This document shows positions 1 through 8,300 of a stretch of 64,000 nt of DNA, piece by piece (position 1 is the first letter of the stretch; each line of letters begins with the position of its first letter). The stretch is from Gammaproteobacteria bacterium (GTDB lineage Bacteria > Pseudomonadota > Gammaproteobacteria > Pseudomonadales > Pseudohongiellaceae), in the NCBI GenBank assembly GCA_030654835.1, contig JAURWS010000037.1, positions 1-64,000 of the forward strand, given 5' to 3'. Below the pieces are notes generated by a model. That model was not told the DNA's origin, made no database searches, and saw nothing but the letters and a program-made list of their open reading frames with translations. A program made the translations under genes and the position numbers.

Positions 1-141
1 GCCAGGACGGCGGCAGTCGAGCCCCCACGGACGGGTCTACGGCGTGTCCTGCTCAACCCTACTCGTTACCCAAACCGGCGTGCGAAGTGCTGACTAAATC
101 AACTCAGCTCTTGCACTGAGACATAGAATCTCCCACAGGGG
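1..141. other. Non-coding left edge with two candidate palindromic repeats
   Basis: No credible gene is visible here. Bases 3-8 (CAGGAC) and 46-51 (GTCCTG) form an inverted repeat around a GC-rich core, which looks like the end of a dispersed intergenic repeat. Bases 130-136 (CTCCCAC), just past the emrB stop, match the head of the GTGGGAG repeats found elsewhere in this window, but the rest of that element is degenerate (a weak GAGA/TCTC stem). Both assignments are inferences from shape. Confidence 0.35.
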
Positions 142-1752
142 TTAGTCGGCCACTGCGTGCGCGATTTCAGGGGCTTTCTGGTGGTTTGCCGGAGGTGCCT
201 TCTTCAGCATCAGGACCATCGGCGCCGCGAATACCACGACCCAGAACATCAACTTGAAGTCGTTCAAATAGGCGATGGTCGCGGCCTGGCGCGTGATTTC
301 GGCATCGAGCATCAAGAGTATCCCGCTGGCATTGTTGACTAAATCCTGGGGTACCTGCTGCAGGCTGATTCCCAAAGATGCTGCGGTGACATTCTCCGTA
401 AGATAGGCGTGATTGGTCGACATATGCCGACTCAACAGCGCCATGACCATCGAAATCCCCACGCTGCTGCCCATGTTGCGCGACAGGCTGAACACGCTGG
501 CGCCCTCGGCACGATATTGTGGCGCCAGCGTGGCATAGGCCACGGTGCTTAGCGGCACGAAGATAAACCCGAGTCCGAAGCCTTGCAGCATGCCTGTCCA
601 TATCAAGGTAGAGGCCTGCACCGAGGTGTTGAAATAGGTCATCGCGTTCAGAGAGATGGCTGTGCAGCTCAGGCCTATCAGCAGCAGGATGCGCGCATCG
701 AGGCGGTTGGCCAGCTGTCCTACCATCACCATCGCCAGCATCGTCCCCATGCCGCGCGGTGCCATAATCAGCCCCACATCCAGCACCGGGTAGCCGACCA
801 GCGTCTGCAAGAAGGGGGGCAGCAGTGCCATGGTCGCCAGCAAGAGGATGCCGATGAAGAAGATGAACACCAGGCTTGTCATCAGGTTGCGGTCTCTGAA
901 GATCTCCGGCGACAGGAAGGGGTGCGGCGTGCGCAGGGTGTGAATGATGTACATCCACAGCGCAGACCCCGCCAGGGCGGCGTACAGGAGTATTTCGCGG
1001 GAGTCGAACCAGCCCTTGCCCTCGCCGCGATCCATCAGCATCTGCAGGGCGCCGATCATCAGTGCCAGCATGGTGAAACCGAACTTGTCGAAAGGCCGGT
1101 CGGAGCGCTCCGAATCCGGCATGAACAGCAGCATGGCAATGAAGGCGATGATGCCCAGCGGCAGGTTGATATAGAACACCCAGCGCCAGTTATACGATTC
1201 GGTCAGCCAGCCGCCGAGTGTCGGACCGAGGATGGGGCCGATCATCACGCCCATGCCCCACATGGCCATGGCCTTGGCGTGTTTCTCCTTGGGGTTGATG
1301 TCCAACATCGTGGCCTGTGCCATCGGCACCAGCGCCGCGCCGCAGCAGCCTTGCAGTACCCGGAACAACACCATCTGCTCGATCGAGGTCGCCATGCCGC
1401 ACAGCACGGAGGCCAGCGTGAAGCCGCCGACGGTGAACAGGAATAGATTCTTGCGGCCGAAGCGGCCCATCAGCCAGGCGGTGGGCAGGGTCATGATGGC
1501 GGAGGCCACGATGTAAGAAGTCAGAATCCAGGTGATCTGGTCCTGAGTTGCCGAGAGGCTGCCCTGCATGTGCGGCAGGGCCACGTTGGCAATCGTGGTA
1601 TCCAGCACCTGCATGATGGTGGCCAGCATGATGGCAAAGGTGATCAGGCCACGAAAACGAACTTCCTTCGCAGGGGCGTGCGCCGCCTGCGAAGGCTGGG
1701 GATCAGATGTCTGCGGCGCGTCGTCTGCCGTGGTAGCGGAGGCTGTTGACAT
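142..1752 (-). CDS. emrB: Drug:proton antiporter of the DHA2 (EmrB/QacA) MFS family
   Basis: Predicted inner-membrane efflux permease of 536 residues, the usual EmrB length, with about 14 hydrophobic segments. After a polar, Ala/Pro-rich N-terminus of about 30 residues comes the family signature around LDTTIANVALP, then MGRFGRKN (motif A) and GPILGPTLGGWL (motif C of antiporters). The start at 1752 is preferred because it begins 16 bases after the emrA stop and the membrane region follows normally; an upstream frame extension would overlap emrA. With EmrA and an outer-membrane TolC-like partner (not in the window) it should form a tripartite pump expelling hydrophobic compounds. It is the last gene of a marR-emrA-emrB operon, so control by the MarR protein is likely. 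The substrate cannot be deduced. Confidence 0.93.
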   Translation of the reverse strand: MSTASATTADDAPQTSDPQPSQAAHAPAKEVRFRGLITFAIMLATIMQVLDTTIANVALPHMQGSLSATQDQITWILTSYIVASAIMTLPTAWLMGRFGRKNLFLFTVGGFTLASVLCGMATSIEQMVLFRVLQGCCGAALVPMAQATMLDINPKEKHAKAMAMWGMGVMIGPILGPTLGGWLTESYNWRWVFYINLPLGIIAFIAMLLFMPDSERSDRPFDKFGFTMLALMIGALQMLMDRGEGKGWFDSREILLYAALAGSALWMYIIHTLRTPHPFLSPEIFRDRNLMTSLVFIFFIGILLLATMALLPPFLQTLVGYPVLDVGLIMAPRGMGTMLAMVMVGQLANRLDARILLLIGLSCTAISLNAMTYFNTSVQASTLIWTGMLQGFGLGFIFVPLSTVAYATLAPQYRAEGASVFSLSRNMGSSVGISMVMALLSRHMSTNHAYLTENVTAASLGISLQQVPQDLVNNASGILLMLDAEITRQAATIAYLNDFKLMFWVVVFAAPMVLMLKKAPPANHQKAPEIAHAVAD

Positions 1753-1768
1753 GTCAGTTCTGCAAGCC

Positions 1769-2860
1769 TCAGTTCTGGGCGACCCAGGGCAGGGTGCGGG
1801 AGCGGCCAGTGTCGATGTTGACCACCGCACTCATGCCGGCGGACAGAGGCAGTTCGCCATCATAGTTCTCCAGGGTGATATTGACCTTGATGCGCTGCAC
1901 CACCTTGATCCAGTTGCCCGAGCTGTTCTGGGCTGGCAGCAGGGAGAATTCCGCGCCGGTAGCCGGGGTGATGCCGTCCACCTGGGCCTGCCATTCCTGA
2001 TCGGGGTAGGTATCGATGGTGACGCTCACCGGCTGGCCGGGGCGCACCCAGGTCAGGTCGGTTTCCTTGAAGTTCGCTTCAAGCCAGATATGGCTGTCGT
2101 CGACCAGACTGAAGAGCTGGGCACCGGCCATGACGTACTCGCCTTCGTGCACCGAAACGTTGGCGGCGATACCGTCGATGGGGGCGCGAATCTCCAGCTT
2201 GCTGATGTCCAGACGAATCTTGTCCAATTCGGCCACGGCCTGCAGGAAGCGCGGGTGCTGTTCGGTCGGCATGGATGGATCGATCAGGCGGGCCTTGGCG
2301 ACCTGCAATTCCTGTTGGCGTGCCTCCAACTCATTCGCCGTGCTGCGCCAGGCGTACTCGGCCTGATCGAACTGAGCGGCGGGAATAGAGCGGGTTTCCA
2401 CCAGGTGGCGGATGCGCTCCATCTCCTTGCGGCGGAACTCCACGTCGTCCTCGGCCTTGCTGATGTCCAGCTGACTGTTGAGGATGTCGGCCTTCTCGCC
2501 CTCGATGCTCGCTCGGACATTGGCTATATTCGCTTCCGCCTTGGCCAGTGCGATACGGTAAGGCTCGTCGTCGATGCGGAACAGCAGCTGATCCTTGCTG
2601 ACACGGTCGTTGTCGCGGGGAATGACCTCGATCACGCGCCCGGCAATCTCGCTGCTGATGGTGATGATGTCGTGTTTGACGTAGGCGTTGTCGGTGCTGA
2701 CGTAGCGGCCGCCTTGCAGATATACATACAGCGACACGCCGGCGATCAATGCCGGAACCAGAAGCAGCAATAATACGTGTCTAATAATGGCTAAGGCTTT
2801 CATGCTGTCATTGTCCTCATGACGTGAGTCTTCAAACTGTTGTTGGGTCGGCTTCTTCAT
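1769..2860 (-). CDS. emrA: EmrA-type membrane fusion protein (HlyD family)
   Basis: Periplasmic adaptor linking the EmrB permease to an outer-membrane channel. It has a short cytoplasmic N-terminus, one membrane anchor at about residues 22-48, then the HlyD core: a biotinyl-lipoyl-like half (YVKHDIITISSEIAGRV), a long coiled-coil hairpin rich in Glu, Arg and Ala (about residues 100-205), the second lipoyl half (LEIRAPIDGIAANVSVHEGEYV) and a beta-barrel domain. The length of 363 residues is normal. The start at 2860 lies inside marR (29-base overlap), suggesting translational coupling; an internal ATG at 2803 with GAGGA upstream would give 344 residues and is a real alternative. Function follows from the family and the emrB neighbour. 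Confidence 0.9.
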   Translation of the reverse strand: MKKPTQQQFEDSRHEDNDSMKALAIIRHVLLLLLVPALIAGVSLYVYLQGGRYVSTDNAYVKHDIITISSEIAGRVIEVIPRDNDRVSKDQLLFRIDDEPYRIALAKAEANIANVRASIEGEKADILNSQLDISKAEDDVEFRRKEMERIRHLVETRSIPAAQFDQAEYAWRSTANELEARQQELQVAKARLIDPSMPTEQHPRFLQAVAELDKIRLDISKLEIRAPIDGIAANVSVHEGEYVMAGAQLFSLVDDSHIWLEANFKETDLTWVRPGQPVSVTIDTYPDQEWQAQVDGITPATGAEFSLLPAQNSSGNWIKVVQRIKVNITLENYDGELPLSAGMSAVVNIDTGRSRTLPWVAQN

Positions 2861-3317
2861 TGGTGGTGGATGACGTGCACTGCGGGTGGGCGTCGCAGAG
2901 GTTGCCGCGAATGCGCAGCAGCACTGTCATGAATATTTCTTCTTCTTCAGGGCTGATGCCAGTCATTGCCTGCTTGCGCACCTTCTGACCGAGTTTGCTG
3001 AGCGAGGCTATCACCGTCCTGGCTTTCGGATTCAGGAATACGCGTTTGGCGCGACGATCGTCAGGATCGTCGCGACGTTCGATCCAGGACTCTACCTCCA
3101 GACGATCCAGATGGCGTGCCAGCGTGATGGGCGTGATGTCCATCAGGTGGGCCAGTGTCTTCTGCTGGACACCATCGTTGCGGAGCAGGTAGGCGAGCAC
3201 CGACCACTGTGCGCGCGTCAGCCCGATGTCGTGAGACTGGCGATCGAAACTCCAGCGCAGCAGACGGGCGACATCGTGGATGGCGAAGGCGAGACTCTTG
3301 TCAAAGTTGGTATTCAT
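2832..3317 (-). CDS. MarR-family transcriptional regulator, probable local repressor of emrAB
   Basis: A 161-residue winged-helix protein of MarR type. The recognition-helix region reads LAHLMDITPITLARHLDRLE and the wing contains RRDDPDDRRAKRVFL, the conserved D-x-R-D-x-R-like wing of the family. The start at 3317 (MNTNFDK) is chosen because the upstream in-frame codons give only four extra residues (MCFI). The gene heads the emrAB operon and overlaps emrA by 29 bases. MarR proteins next to efflux genes usually repress the operon and release it on binding a phenolic or hydrophobic ligand. Autoregulation is inferred from position. The ligand is unknown. Confidence 0.88.
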   Translation of the reverse strand: MNTNFDKSLAFAIHDVARLLRWSFDRQSHDIGLTRAQWSVLAYLLRNDGVQQKTLAHLMDITPITLARHLDRLEVESWIERRDDPDDRRAKRVFLNPKARTVIASLSKLGQKVRKQAMTGISPEEEEIFMTVLLRIRGNLCDAHPQCTSSTTNEEADPTTV

Positions 3318-3335
3318 GATGAAGCACATTATAAG

Positions 3336-3358
3336 CTTGCTTACTATATTCGAACAAG
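3336..3358. promoter_or_regulatory. Candidate MarR operator (CTTG-N15-CAAG)
   Basis: An imperfect inverted repeat with arms CTTG and CAAG spans 23 bases in the AT-rich divergent region between marR and zwf, 19-41 bases upstream of the marR start. Size and position suit a MarR dimer site overlapping the marR promoter, but the centre is not symmetrical. This is an inference. Confidence 0.3.
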
Positions 3359-3501
3359 AGCCGGTTTGACGTTGTCGCGACGAGGTGGGTCAATGGTGTG
3401 GTTGCGTACATCGCCAACGATATAAATACGCTATGCTTCGGTTAACCCTGTCATATGGCAAGAGAGTTGCTTAGCATTGAGGGAGACCAATGGAGGTTCG
3501 C

Positions 3502-4956
3502 ATGATCTGTGACATTCTGATTATTGGCGGTGATGGAGATCTGGCGTTCCGCAAGCTCTATCCGGCTCTTTACCATCTCGATCTTGATCAGTGCCTGCCC
3601 CCCTGCCAGCGCGTGATCAGCGTCTCGCGCAACGTCGCTTCCGCAGAAGGTTTTGCGGAGAAGGTGCGCAACAAATTCATCAAATACACCGGCGGTGCGA
3701 CGCTGGACGAAAAAGTCTGGTCCCGCTTCGCCGCGCGTCTGCAGCATGTGGCACTCAATGCGACGAGCGAGGCCGAGCTGGCGCTCTTGCGCAGTAAGGT
3801 GTTTACCGATCCCGACCGCGACCTGATTGTCTACCTGGCCACTCCGCCAGCGATCTTCGCGCCCATCTGTCAGTCGCTGTGGGCCGTCGGGCTGGTGCGC
3901 GACAACATGCGCATCGTCATCGAGAAGCCGCTGGGCAAGGATCGTGAAACTTTCCTGCAGATCAACACCAGCCTCGCCGCGCACTTCAAAGAAGAGCAGA
4001 TTTATCGGATCGACCACTACCTGGGCAAGGAAACGGTACAGAATCTGTTGGCTATGCGCTTTGCCAATGCACTCTTCGAGCCTCTTTGGAACGGCAACTA
4101 CATCGATCATGTGCAGATTACGGCAGCGGAAACTGTCGGCGCCGAGGGGCGCTGGCAGTTCTATGATGAAGCGGGCGCGCTGCGTGACATGGTGCAGAAT
4201 CATCTGCTGCAGCTCTTGTGTCTGGTGGCCATGGAGCCGCCAGCGTCACTGGAGCCTCACGCCGTGCACGATGAAAAACTGAAAGTGCTGCGTTGCCTCG
4301 CGCCATTGACCGGGCGCGCCGTGCAGGAACATACGGTGCGTGGTCAGTACGTTGCCGGCACCAGTGGTGGGCAGTCGGTGCCGGGCTATACGCAGGAAGA
4401 GGGCGCCCGCGCTGTAAGCACGACCGAGACCTTTGTTGCCATCAAAGCTGAGATCAAGAACTGGCGCTGGGCAGGTGTGCCGTTCTATCTGCGCACCGGC
4501 AAGCGCATGCAAAAACGCTTCTCGGAAATCGTGGTGCAGTTCAACGAGGTGCCCCATGCCCTCTTTTCCGAGCAGATGCGCTCCGGCACAGCCAACCGTC
4601 TGGTGATTCGTCTGCAGCCCGAGGAGGGGATACGCCTTCACCTGCTCAATAAAGTGCCGGGTCTCGACGATGCCATGCCGCTGGAGATGGTCTCTCTCAA
4701 CCTGTCATTGTCGGATGTCTTCACTCAGCGCCGTGTGCCGGATGCCTATGAACGTCTGCTGCTGGATGTGATGCGGGGGAATTCCACATTGTTCATGCGC
4801 GCCGATCAGGTCGAGGCCGCCTGGCAATGGATCGATGGGATCTCTGCCGGGTGGCATACCGGGAAGCAGCGGCCTGTGCCGTATGTAGCGGGCAGCTGGG
4901 GTCCTTCCGAGAGCATCGCGCTGATCGCCAGAGATGGCCGCAGCTGGCAGGAATAA
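3502..4956 (+). CDS. zwf: Glucose-6-phosphate 1-dehydrogenase
   Basis: Oxidises glucose-6-phosphate to 6-phosphogluconolactone, reducing NAD(P), in the cytoplasm. This is the entry to the Entner-Doudoroff route built by the next genes. The nucleotide-binding motif GGDGDLAFRKL is at residues 8-18 and the active-site signature RIDHYLGKE, with the catalytic His and substrate-binding Lys, is near residues 169-177. The C-terminus WGP...ALIARDGRSW matches the family. The chosen ATG at 3502 has GGAGG five bases upstream; an ATG at 3490 would add four residues. The product has 484 residues, normal length. It faces marR divergently and is followed by pgl after 14 bases. No HexR gene or clear HexR site was found nearby. 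Confidence 0.96.
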   Translation: MICDILIIGGDGDLAFRKLYPALYHLDLDQCLPPCQRVISVSRNVASAEGFAEKVRNKFIKYTGGATLDEKVWSRFAARLQHVALNATSEAELALLRSKVFTDPDRDLIVYLATPPAIFAPICQSLWAVGLVRDNMRIVIEKPLGKDRETFLQINTSLAAHFKEEQIYRIDHYLGKETVQNLLAMRFANALFEPLWNGNYIDHVQITAAETVGAEGRWQFYDEAGALRDMVQNHLLQLLCLVAMEPPASLEPHAVHDEKLKVLRCLAPLTGRAVQEHTVRGQYVAGTSGGQSVPGYTQEEGARAVSTTETFVAIKAEIKNWRWAGVPFYLRTGKRMQKRFSEIVVQFNEVPHALFSEQMRSGTANRLVIRLQPEEGIRLHLLNKVPGLDDAMPLEMVSLNLSLSDVFTQRRVPDAYERLLLDVMRGNSTLFMRADQVEAAWQWIDGISAGWHTGKQRPVPYVAGSWGPSESIALIARDGRSWQE

Positions 4957-4970
4957 GGCGGGAGTAGAGC

Positions 4971-5675
4971 ATGAGCTGGACGCTGCACTCCTTTGAGGAT
5001 AATCGGACGCTGGTGCCGCAATTGGCGGCGAGCATCGCGGAGACATTGGCGGAGGCGATTAGTGCTCGAGGCCGGGCGTCACTGGCTGTGTCTGGCGGCG
5101 GCACACCCCGGACTCTATTTGATGCGTTGTCGGTGATCGACATCCCCTGGTCCAGCGTGGTGATCACCTTGGTAGATGAGCGCTGGGTGGATGACAACGA
5201 CCCGGCGTCCAATGCCTTGCTGGTGCGCCGACATTTGCTGCGGTCACACGCGGCTGCGGCGCAATTCCTCGGGCTGAAGAGTGCCGATCGCGATCCCGCA
5301 CTGGCTGTCGATGCTGTGGACAAACTGCTGCGCGAGCAGCTGTTGCCGTTGGATCTGGCGGTGCTGGGCATGGGGGAGGACGGGCATACGGCGTCATTTT
5401 TCAAGGGCGCGGAGGGGCTTGACGCCGCGCTCGCGTCGGACACTCTGACCGCCTGTTGTGCTGTGCGCCCGCCGCGTGCGCCGCACGCACGCATGACGTT
5501 GACACTGAACACCCTGCTGGCCTCGCGGCGGCTGCTACTGCATATGGTCGGCGCCAGCAAGCTGGCCGTCCTGCACGAGGCCATGCAGCCAGGGCCGGTC
5601 AATGCATTGCCGGTGCGTGCGGTGCTGCATCAGCAGCGGCGCCCCCTGGAAATCTATTACGCCACGCGTGAGTAG
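4971..5675 (+). CDS. pgl: 6-phosphogluconolactonase
   Basis: Hydrolyses 6-phosphogluconolactone to 6-phosphogluconate, the second step after Zwf. The 234-residue protein belongs to the glucosamine-6-phosphate isomerase/lactonase fold (DevB/Pgl family): phosphate-binding SGGGTPRTLF at about residues 41-50, DERWV at about 69-73 and GMGEDGHTASFF at about 133-144, the last containing the catalytic Asp/His pair of the family. A GGGAG ribosome site precedes the ATG. The gene lies 14 bases after zwf and 9 bases before edd, so co-translation in one operon is very likely. Length and motifs are unremarkable and no alternative function fits better. Confidence 0.95.
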   Translation: MSWTLHSFEDNRTLVPQLAASIAETLAEAISARGRASLAVSGGGTPRTLFDALSVIDIPWSSVVITLVDERWVDDNDPASNALLVRRHLLRSHAAAAQFLGLKSADRDPALAVDAVDKLLREQLLPLDLAVLGMGEDGHTASFFKGAEGLDAALASDTLTACCAVRPPRAPHARMTLTLNTLLASRRLLLHMVGASKLAVLHEAMQPGPVNALPVRAVLHQQRRPLEIYYATRE

Positions 5676-5684
5676 GAGAGAGCC

Positions 5685-7529
5685 ATGCACCCCGTCATCG
5701 AGAGTGTGACCAGCGCCATTGTCGCGCGCAGTCTGGAATCGCGGCGCCGTTATCTGCTGCGCATGCAGCGCACGCGTGAGTTGCTGCCACCGAGACGCAC
5801 GTTGTCGTGTGGCAATCTGGCGCATGGTTTCGCCGCCTGCGGTGCTCAGGACAAGCAGACGATTCGCCTGATGCAGAGCGCCAATCTCGGTATCGTCACG
5901 GCCTTCAACGACATGCTGTCCGCTCATCAGCCGCTCGAATCCTATCCCGATTTCATCAAGGCTGTGGCGCGGGAGATGGGTTCCAGCGCGCAGGTGGCGG
6001 GCGGCGTGCCAGCCATGTGTGACGGCGTGACGCAAGGCCAGCCGGGCATGGAGCTGAGCCTGTTCAGCCGCGACGTGATTGCCATGGCGACGGCAGTTAG
6101 TCTCAGCCACAACCTCTTCGATGGGGTGCTGTGTCTGGGCGTCTGCGACAAGATCGTTCCCGGCCTGCTGATCGGTGCGCTGCAGTTTGGTCATCTCCCT
6201 GTTGGTTTCATTCCGGCCGGGCCGATGCCTGCGGGCATTCCCAATAAAGAAAAAGCCCTAGTGCGACAACGCTACAGCCAGGGGCTGGCGAGCAAGGAGG
6301 AGCTGCTGGCGGTGGAAGCGGCGTCCTATCACAGCCCCGGCACCTGCAATTTCTACGGCACCGCCAACAGCAATCAGGTGTTGATGGAAATGCTGGGCGT
6401 GCAACTGCCGGGCGCCTCTTTCATCAACCCTGACCATCCGTTGCGCGCCGCGCTGACACGGGAAACCGTGCTGCGGGTCATCGCAGCCGCCGATGTACAC
6501 GGAGCGCATGTGCCGCTCTCGGCCATGGTGACGGAGCAGAGTCTGGTCAATGCACTAGTGGGGCTGCTGGCCACTGGGGGATCCACGAATCACACGCTGC
6601 ACCTGGTCGCCATTGCCCACGCTGCTGGCATTCAGCTGACCTGGCAGGATTTCGATGCCCTGTCCCAGGTGACGCCATTGCTGGTGCGGGTCTATCCCAA
6701 CGGCGAGGCCGACGTGAACGCCTTTCAGGAGGCGGGCGGCATGGCATTTCTGGTGCGCGAACTGCGCGCCGCCGGGCTGCTCAATGAAGACGTGCAGACG
6801 CTCATGGGCAAGGGGCTCGACGCCATGGAGTGCGCTCCGCAACTCGATACCGCTGGCAGACTGCGGTGGGTGCGCCACACGGCAGCATCGACGCGCAGCG
6901 ACGTATTGCGCCCCGTCACGAGTCCCTTCGATCACCACGGCGGCTTGCGGGTGATTCACGGCAATCTCGGTGAGGGCATCATCAAGACCTCGGCAGTGAA
7001 GGAACAGCACCGGCGTGTGCAGGCTCCTTGTGTGATCTTTGACGATCAGGATGCGCTGGCGGCGGCATTGCAGCGTGGTGAGTTGCAGCGTGACTTCATC
7101 GCTGTGGTGCGGTTTCAGGGGCCGAAAGCCAATGGCATGCCCGAGCTGCATCAGCTGACGCCGCCTCTCGGCGCCTTGCAGGATCAGGGTTTCAAGGTGG
7201 CTTTGGTGACAGACGGGCGCATGTCGGGCGCGTCGGGCAAGGTACCGGCCGCCATTCACATGAGCCCGGAGGCGCTGGACGGCGGGCCGCTGGCGCTGCT
7301 GCGGGATGGTGACATCCTCAGCCTGGACGCCGACGCGGGGACGCTGGAGGTGTTATTGAGCGCCGAGGAGCTGGCATCGCGGACACCGCAGGTGCTGGTG
7401 CTCGGAGAAGAGGAAATGCTGTTGAGAAGCACGCTGGGACGCAATTTGTTCGAGTGCTTCAGGAATGACACGAGCCCGGCGCGGGCGGGCGCCTCGGTAT
7501 TCAGTGGGAGCGTGCCTGCACGCGATTAG
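5685..7529 (+). CDS. edd: Phosphogluconate dehydratase (6-phosphogluconate to KDPG)
   Basis: Entner-Doudoroff dehydratase of the IlvD/Edd family with an iron-sulfur cluster. Family motifs include GNLAHGFAACG, the Cys-containing MCDGVTQGQPGMELSLFSRD and GVCDKIVPGLL, SPGTCNFYGTANSNQ and the C-terminal VTDGRMSGASGKVPAAIHMSPEA region, in that order. The product of 614 residues is about ten longer than the E. coli enzyme. The excess is at the C-terminus: the last eight residues (SGSVPARD) and the TAG stop are read from a REP palindrome at 7504-7527. Upstream spacing to pgl is 9 bases with GGAGAG before the ATG. The C-terminal addition is unlikely to affect catalysis but shows that a repeat has landed over the original stop. 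Confidence 0.96.
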   Translation: MHPVIESVTSAIVARSLESRRRYLLRMQRTRELLPPRRTLSCGNLAHGFAACGAQDKQTIRLMQSANLGIVTAFNDMLSAHQPLESYPDFIKAVAREMGSSAQVAGGVPAMCDGVTQGQPGMELSLFSRDVIAMATAVSLSHNLFDGVLCLGVCDKIVPGLLIGALQFGHLPVGFIPAGPMPAGIPNKEKALVRQRYSQGLASKEELLAVEAASYHSPGTCNFYGTANSNQVLMEMLGVQLPGASFINPDHPLRAALTRETVLRVIAAADVHGAHVPLSAMVTEQSLVNALVGLLATGGSTNHTLHLVAIAHAAGIQLTWQDFDALSQVTPLLVRVYPNGEADVNAFQEAGGMAFLVRELRAAGLLNEDVQTLMGKGLDAMECAPQLDTAGRLRWVRHTAASTRSDVLRPVTSPFDHHGGLRVIHGNLGEGIIKTSAVKEQHRRVQAPCVIFDDQDALAAALQRGELQRDFIAVVRFQGPKANGMPELHQLTPPLGALQDQGFKVALVTDGRMSGASGKVPAAIHMSPEALDGGPLALLRDGDILSLDADAGTLEVLLSAEELASRTPQVLVLGEEEMLLRSTLGRNLFECFRNDTSPARAGASVFSGSVPARD

Positions 7530-7605
7530 TTGCCTCGGTCGTCTGTGGGAGCGTGCCTGCACGCGATTGGTTGCTGTGTTCAATCGCGTGCAGGCACGCT
7601 CCCAC
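7504..7605. repeat. Triple REP cluster (BIME-like) between edd and eda
   Basis: Three near-identical 24-base units occur: direct at 7504-7527 and 7545-7568, inverted at 7582-7605. Each starts with the head GTGGGAG and contains the hairpin GCGTGC-CT-GCACGC followed by GATT. The inverted third copy makes the second and third units a large palindrome. The architecture matches REP elements with a GTGG-type head that are mobilised by RAYT transposases; no RAYT gene is in the window. In mRNA the structure could act as an attenuator or 3' stabiliser between edd and eda. Confidence 0.88.
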
Positions 7606-7642
7606 AACTGCGGGGACATCTACGCTACATGAGGAAATGACA

Positions 7643-8272
7643 ATGAAAACACTGAATGAAACGCTGCGTGCCGTACGGGTGCTGCCGGTGCTGATCGTGC
7701 AATCCGAAGCCGAGGCGCTGGCCGTCACCGGGGCCCTGGCCGCCGGTGGTTTGAACGCGGTCGAGATCACCTTGCGGACTCCGGCAGCGCTGGCGGCCAT
7801 CGCCGCAGTCAAGAAGGCGCGGCCGGATTTTATTGTCGCGGCAGGAACGGTGCGAACCGTGGCCGATATGCGCGCCGTTGCTGCAGCGGGCGTGGACTTC
7901 GCCGTCAGCCCTGGCTTCACACCTGCGCTGTCTGCGTGCGCGCGCGAACTGCAATTACCATTTCTGCCAGGGGTATGTACGCCTTCGGAGGTCATCGCCG
8001 GCACGGAGTGTGGGCATACCAGCTTCAAGTTGTTCCCGGCCGAGGCCGTGGGAGGGATGGCTCTGCTCAAGGCCCTGGCGTCGCCATTTGCGGGAATCGA
8101 ATTTTGCCCGACCGGCGGCATTGGTCCACACAATTTCCTCGACTATCTCTCCTTGCCGAATGTAGTGTGCATAGGAGGATCATGGATGGTGGATAGTGCA
8201 CTCATTCGGCAGGGCAACTGGGAGCGGATTGAGACGTTGACTCGCGCGTGCGTCTCCGAGCTGAGCAATTAA
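7643..8272 (+). CDS. eda: KDPG aldolase (2-dehydro-3-deoxy-phosphogluconate aldolase)
   Basis: Cleaves KDPG to pyruvate and glyceraldehyde-3-phosphate, the final Entner-Doudoroff step. Class I aldolase features: VEITLRTP with the conserved Glu and Arg near residues 39-46, PGFTPAL, and SFKLFPAE with the Schiff-base Lys near residue 127, then CPTGGIG (phosphate loop) and CIGGSW. The start at 7643 has GAGGA seven bases upstream; an ATG at 7637 adds only two residues, and the longer open frame reads into the REP cluster and is rejected. 209 residues is standard. The REP cluster separates it from edd, so the edd/eda expression ratio may be tuned there. Confidence 0.95.
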   Translation: MKTLNETLRAVRVLPVLIVQSEAEALAVTGALAAGGLNAVEITLRTPAALAAIAAVKKARPDFIVAAGTVRTVADMRAVAAAGVDFAVSPGFTPALSACARELQLPFLPGVCTPSEVIAGTECGHTSFKLFPAEAVGGMALLKALASPFAGIEFCPTGGIGPHNFLDYLSLPNVVCIGGSWMVDSALIRQGNWERIETLTRACVSELSN

Positions 8273-8300
8273 TGGGGGTGCAATCCATGAGGAGGCTTTT

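Noticed and set aside
7530-7642. Small gene between edd and eda
   Set aside because: All frames here read through the REP units; the reading is explained by the repeats.
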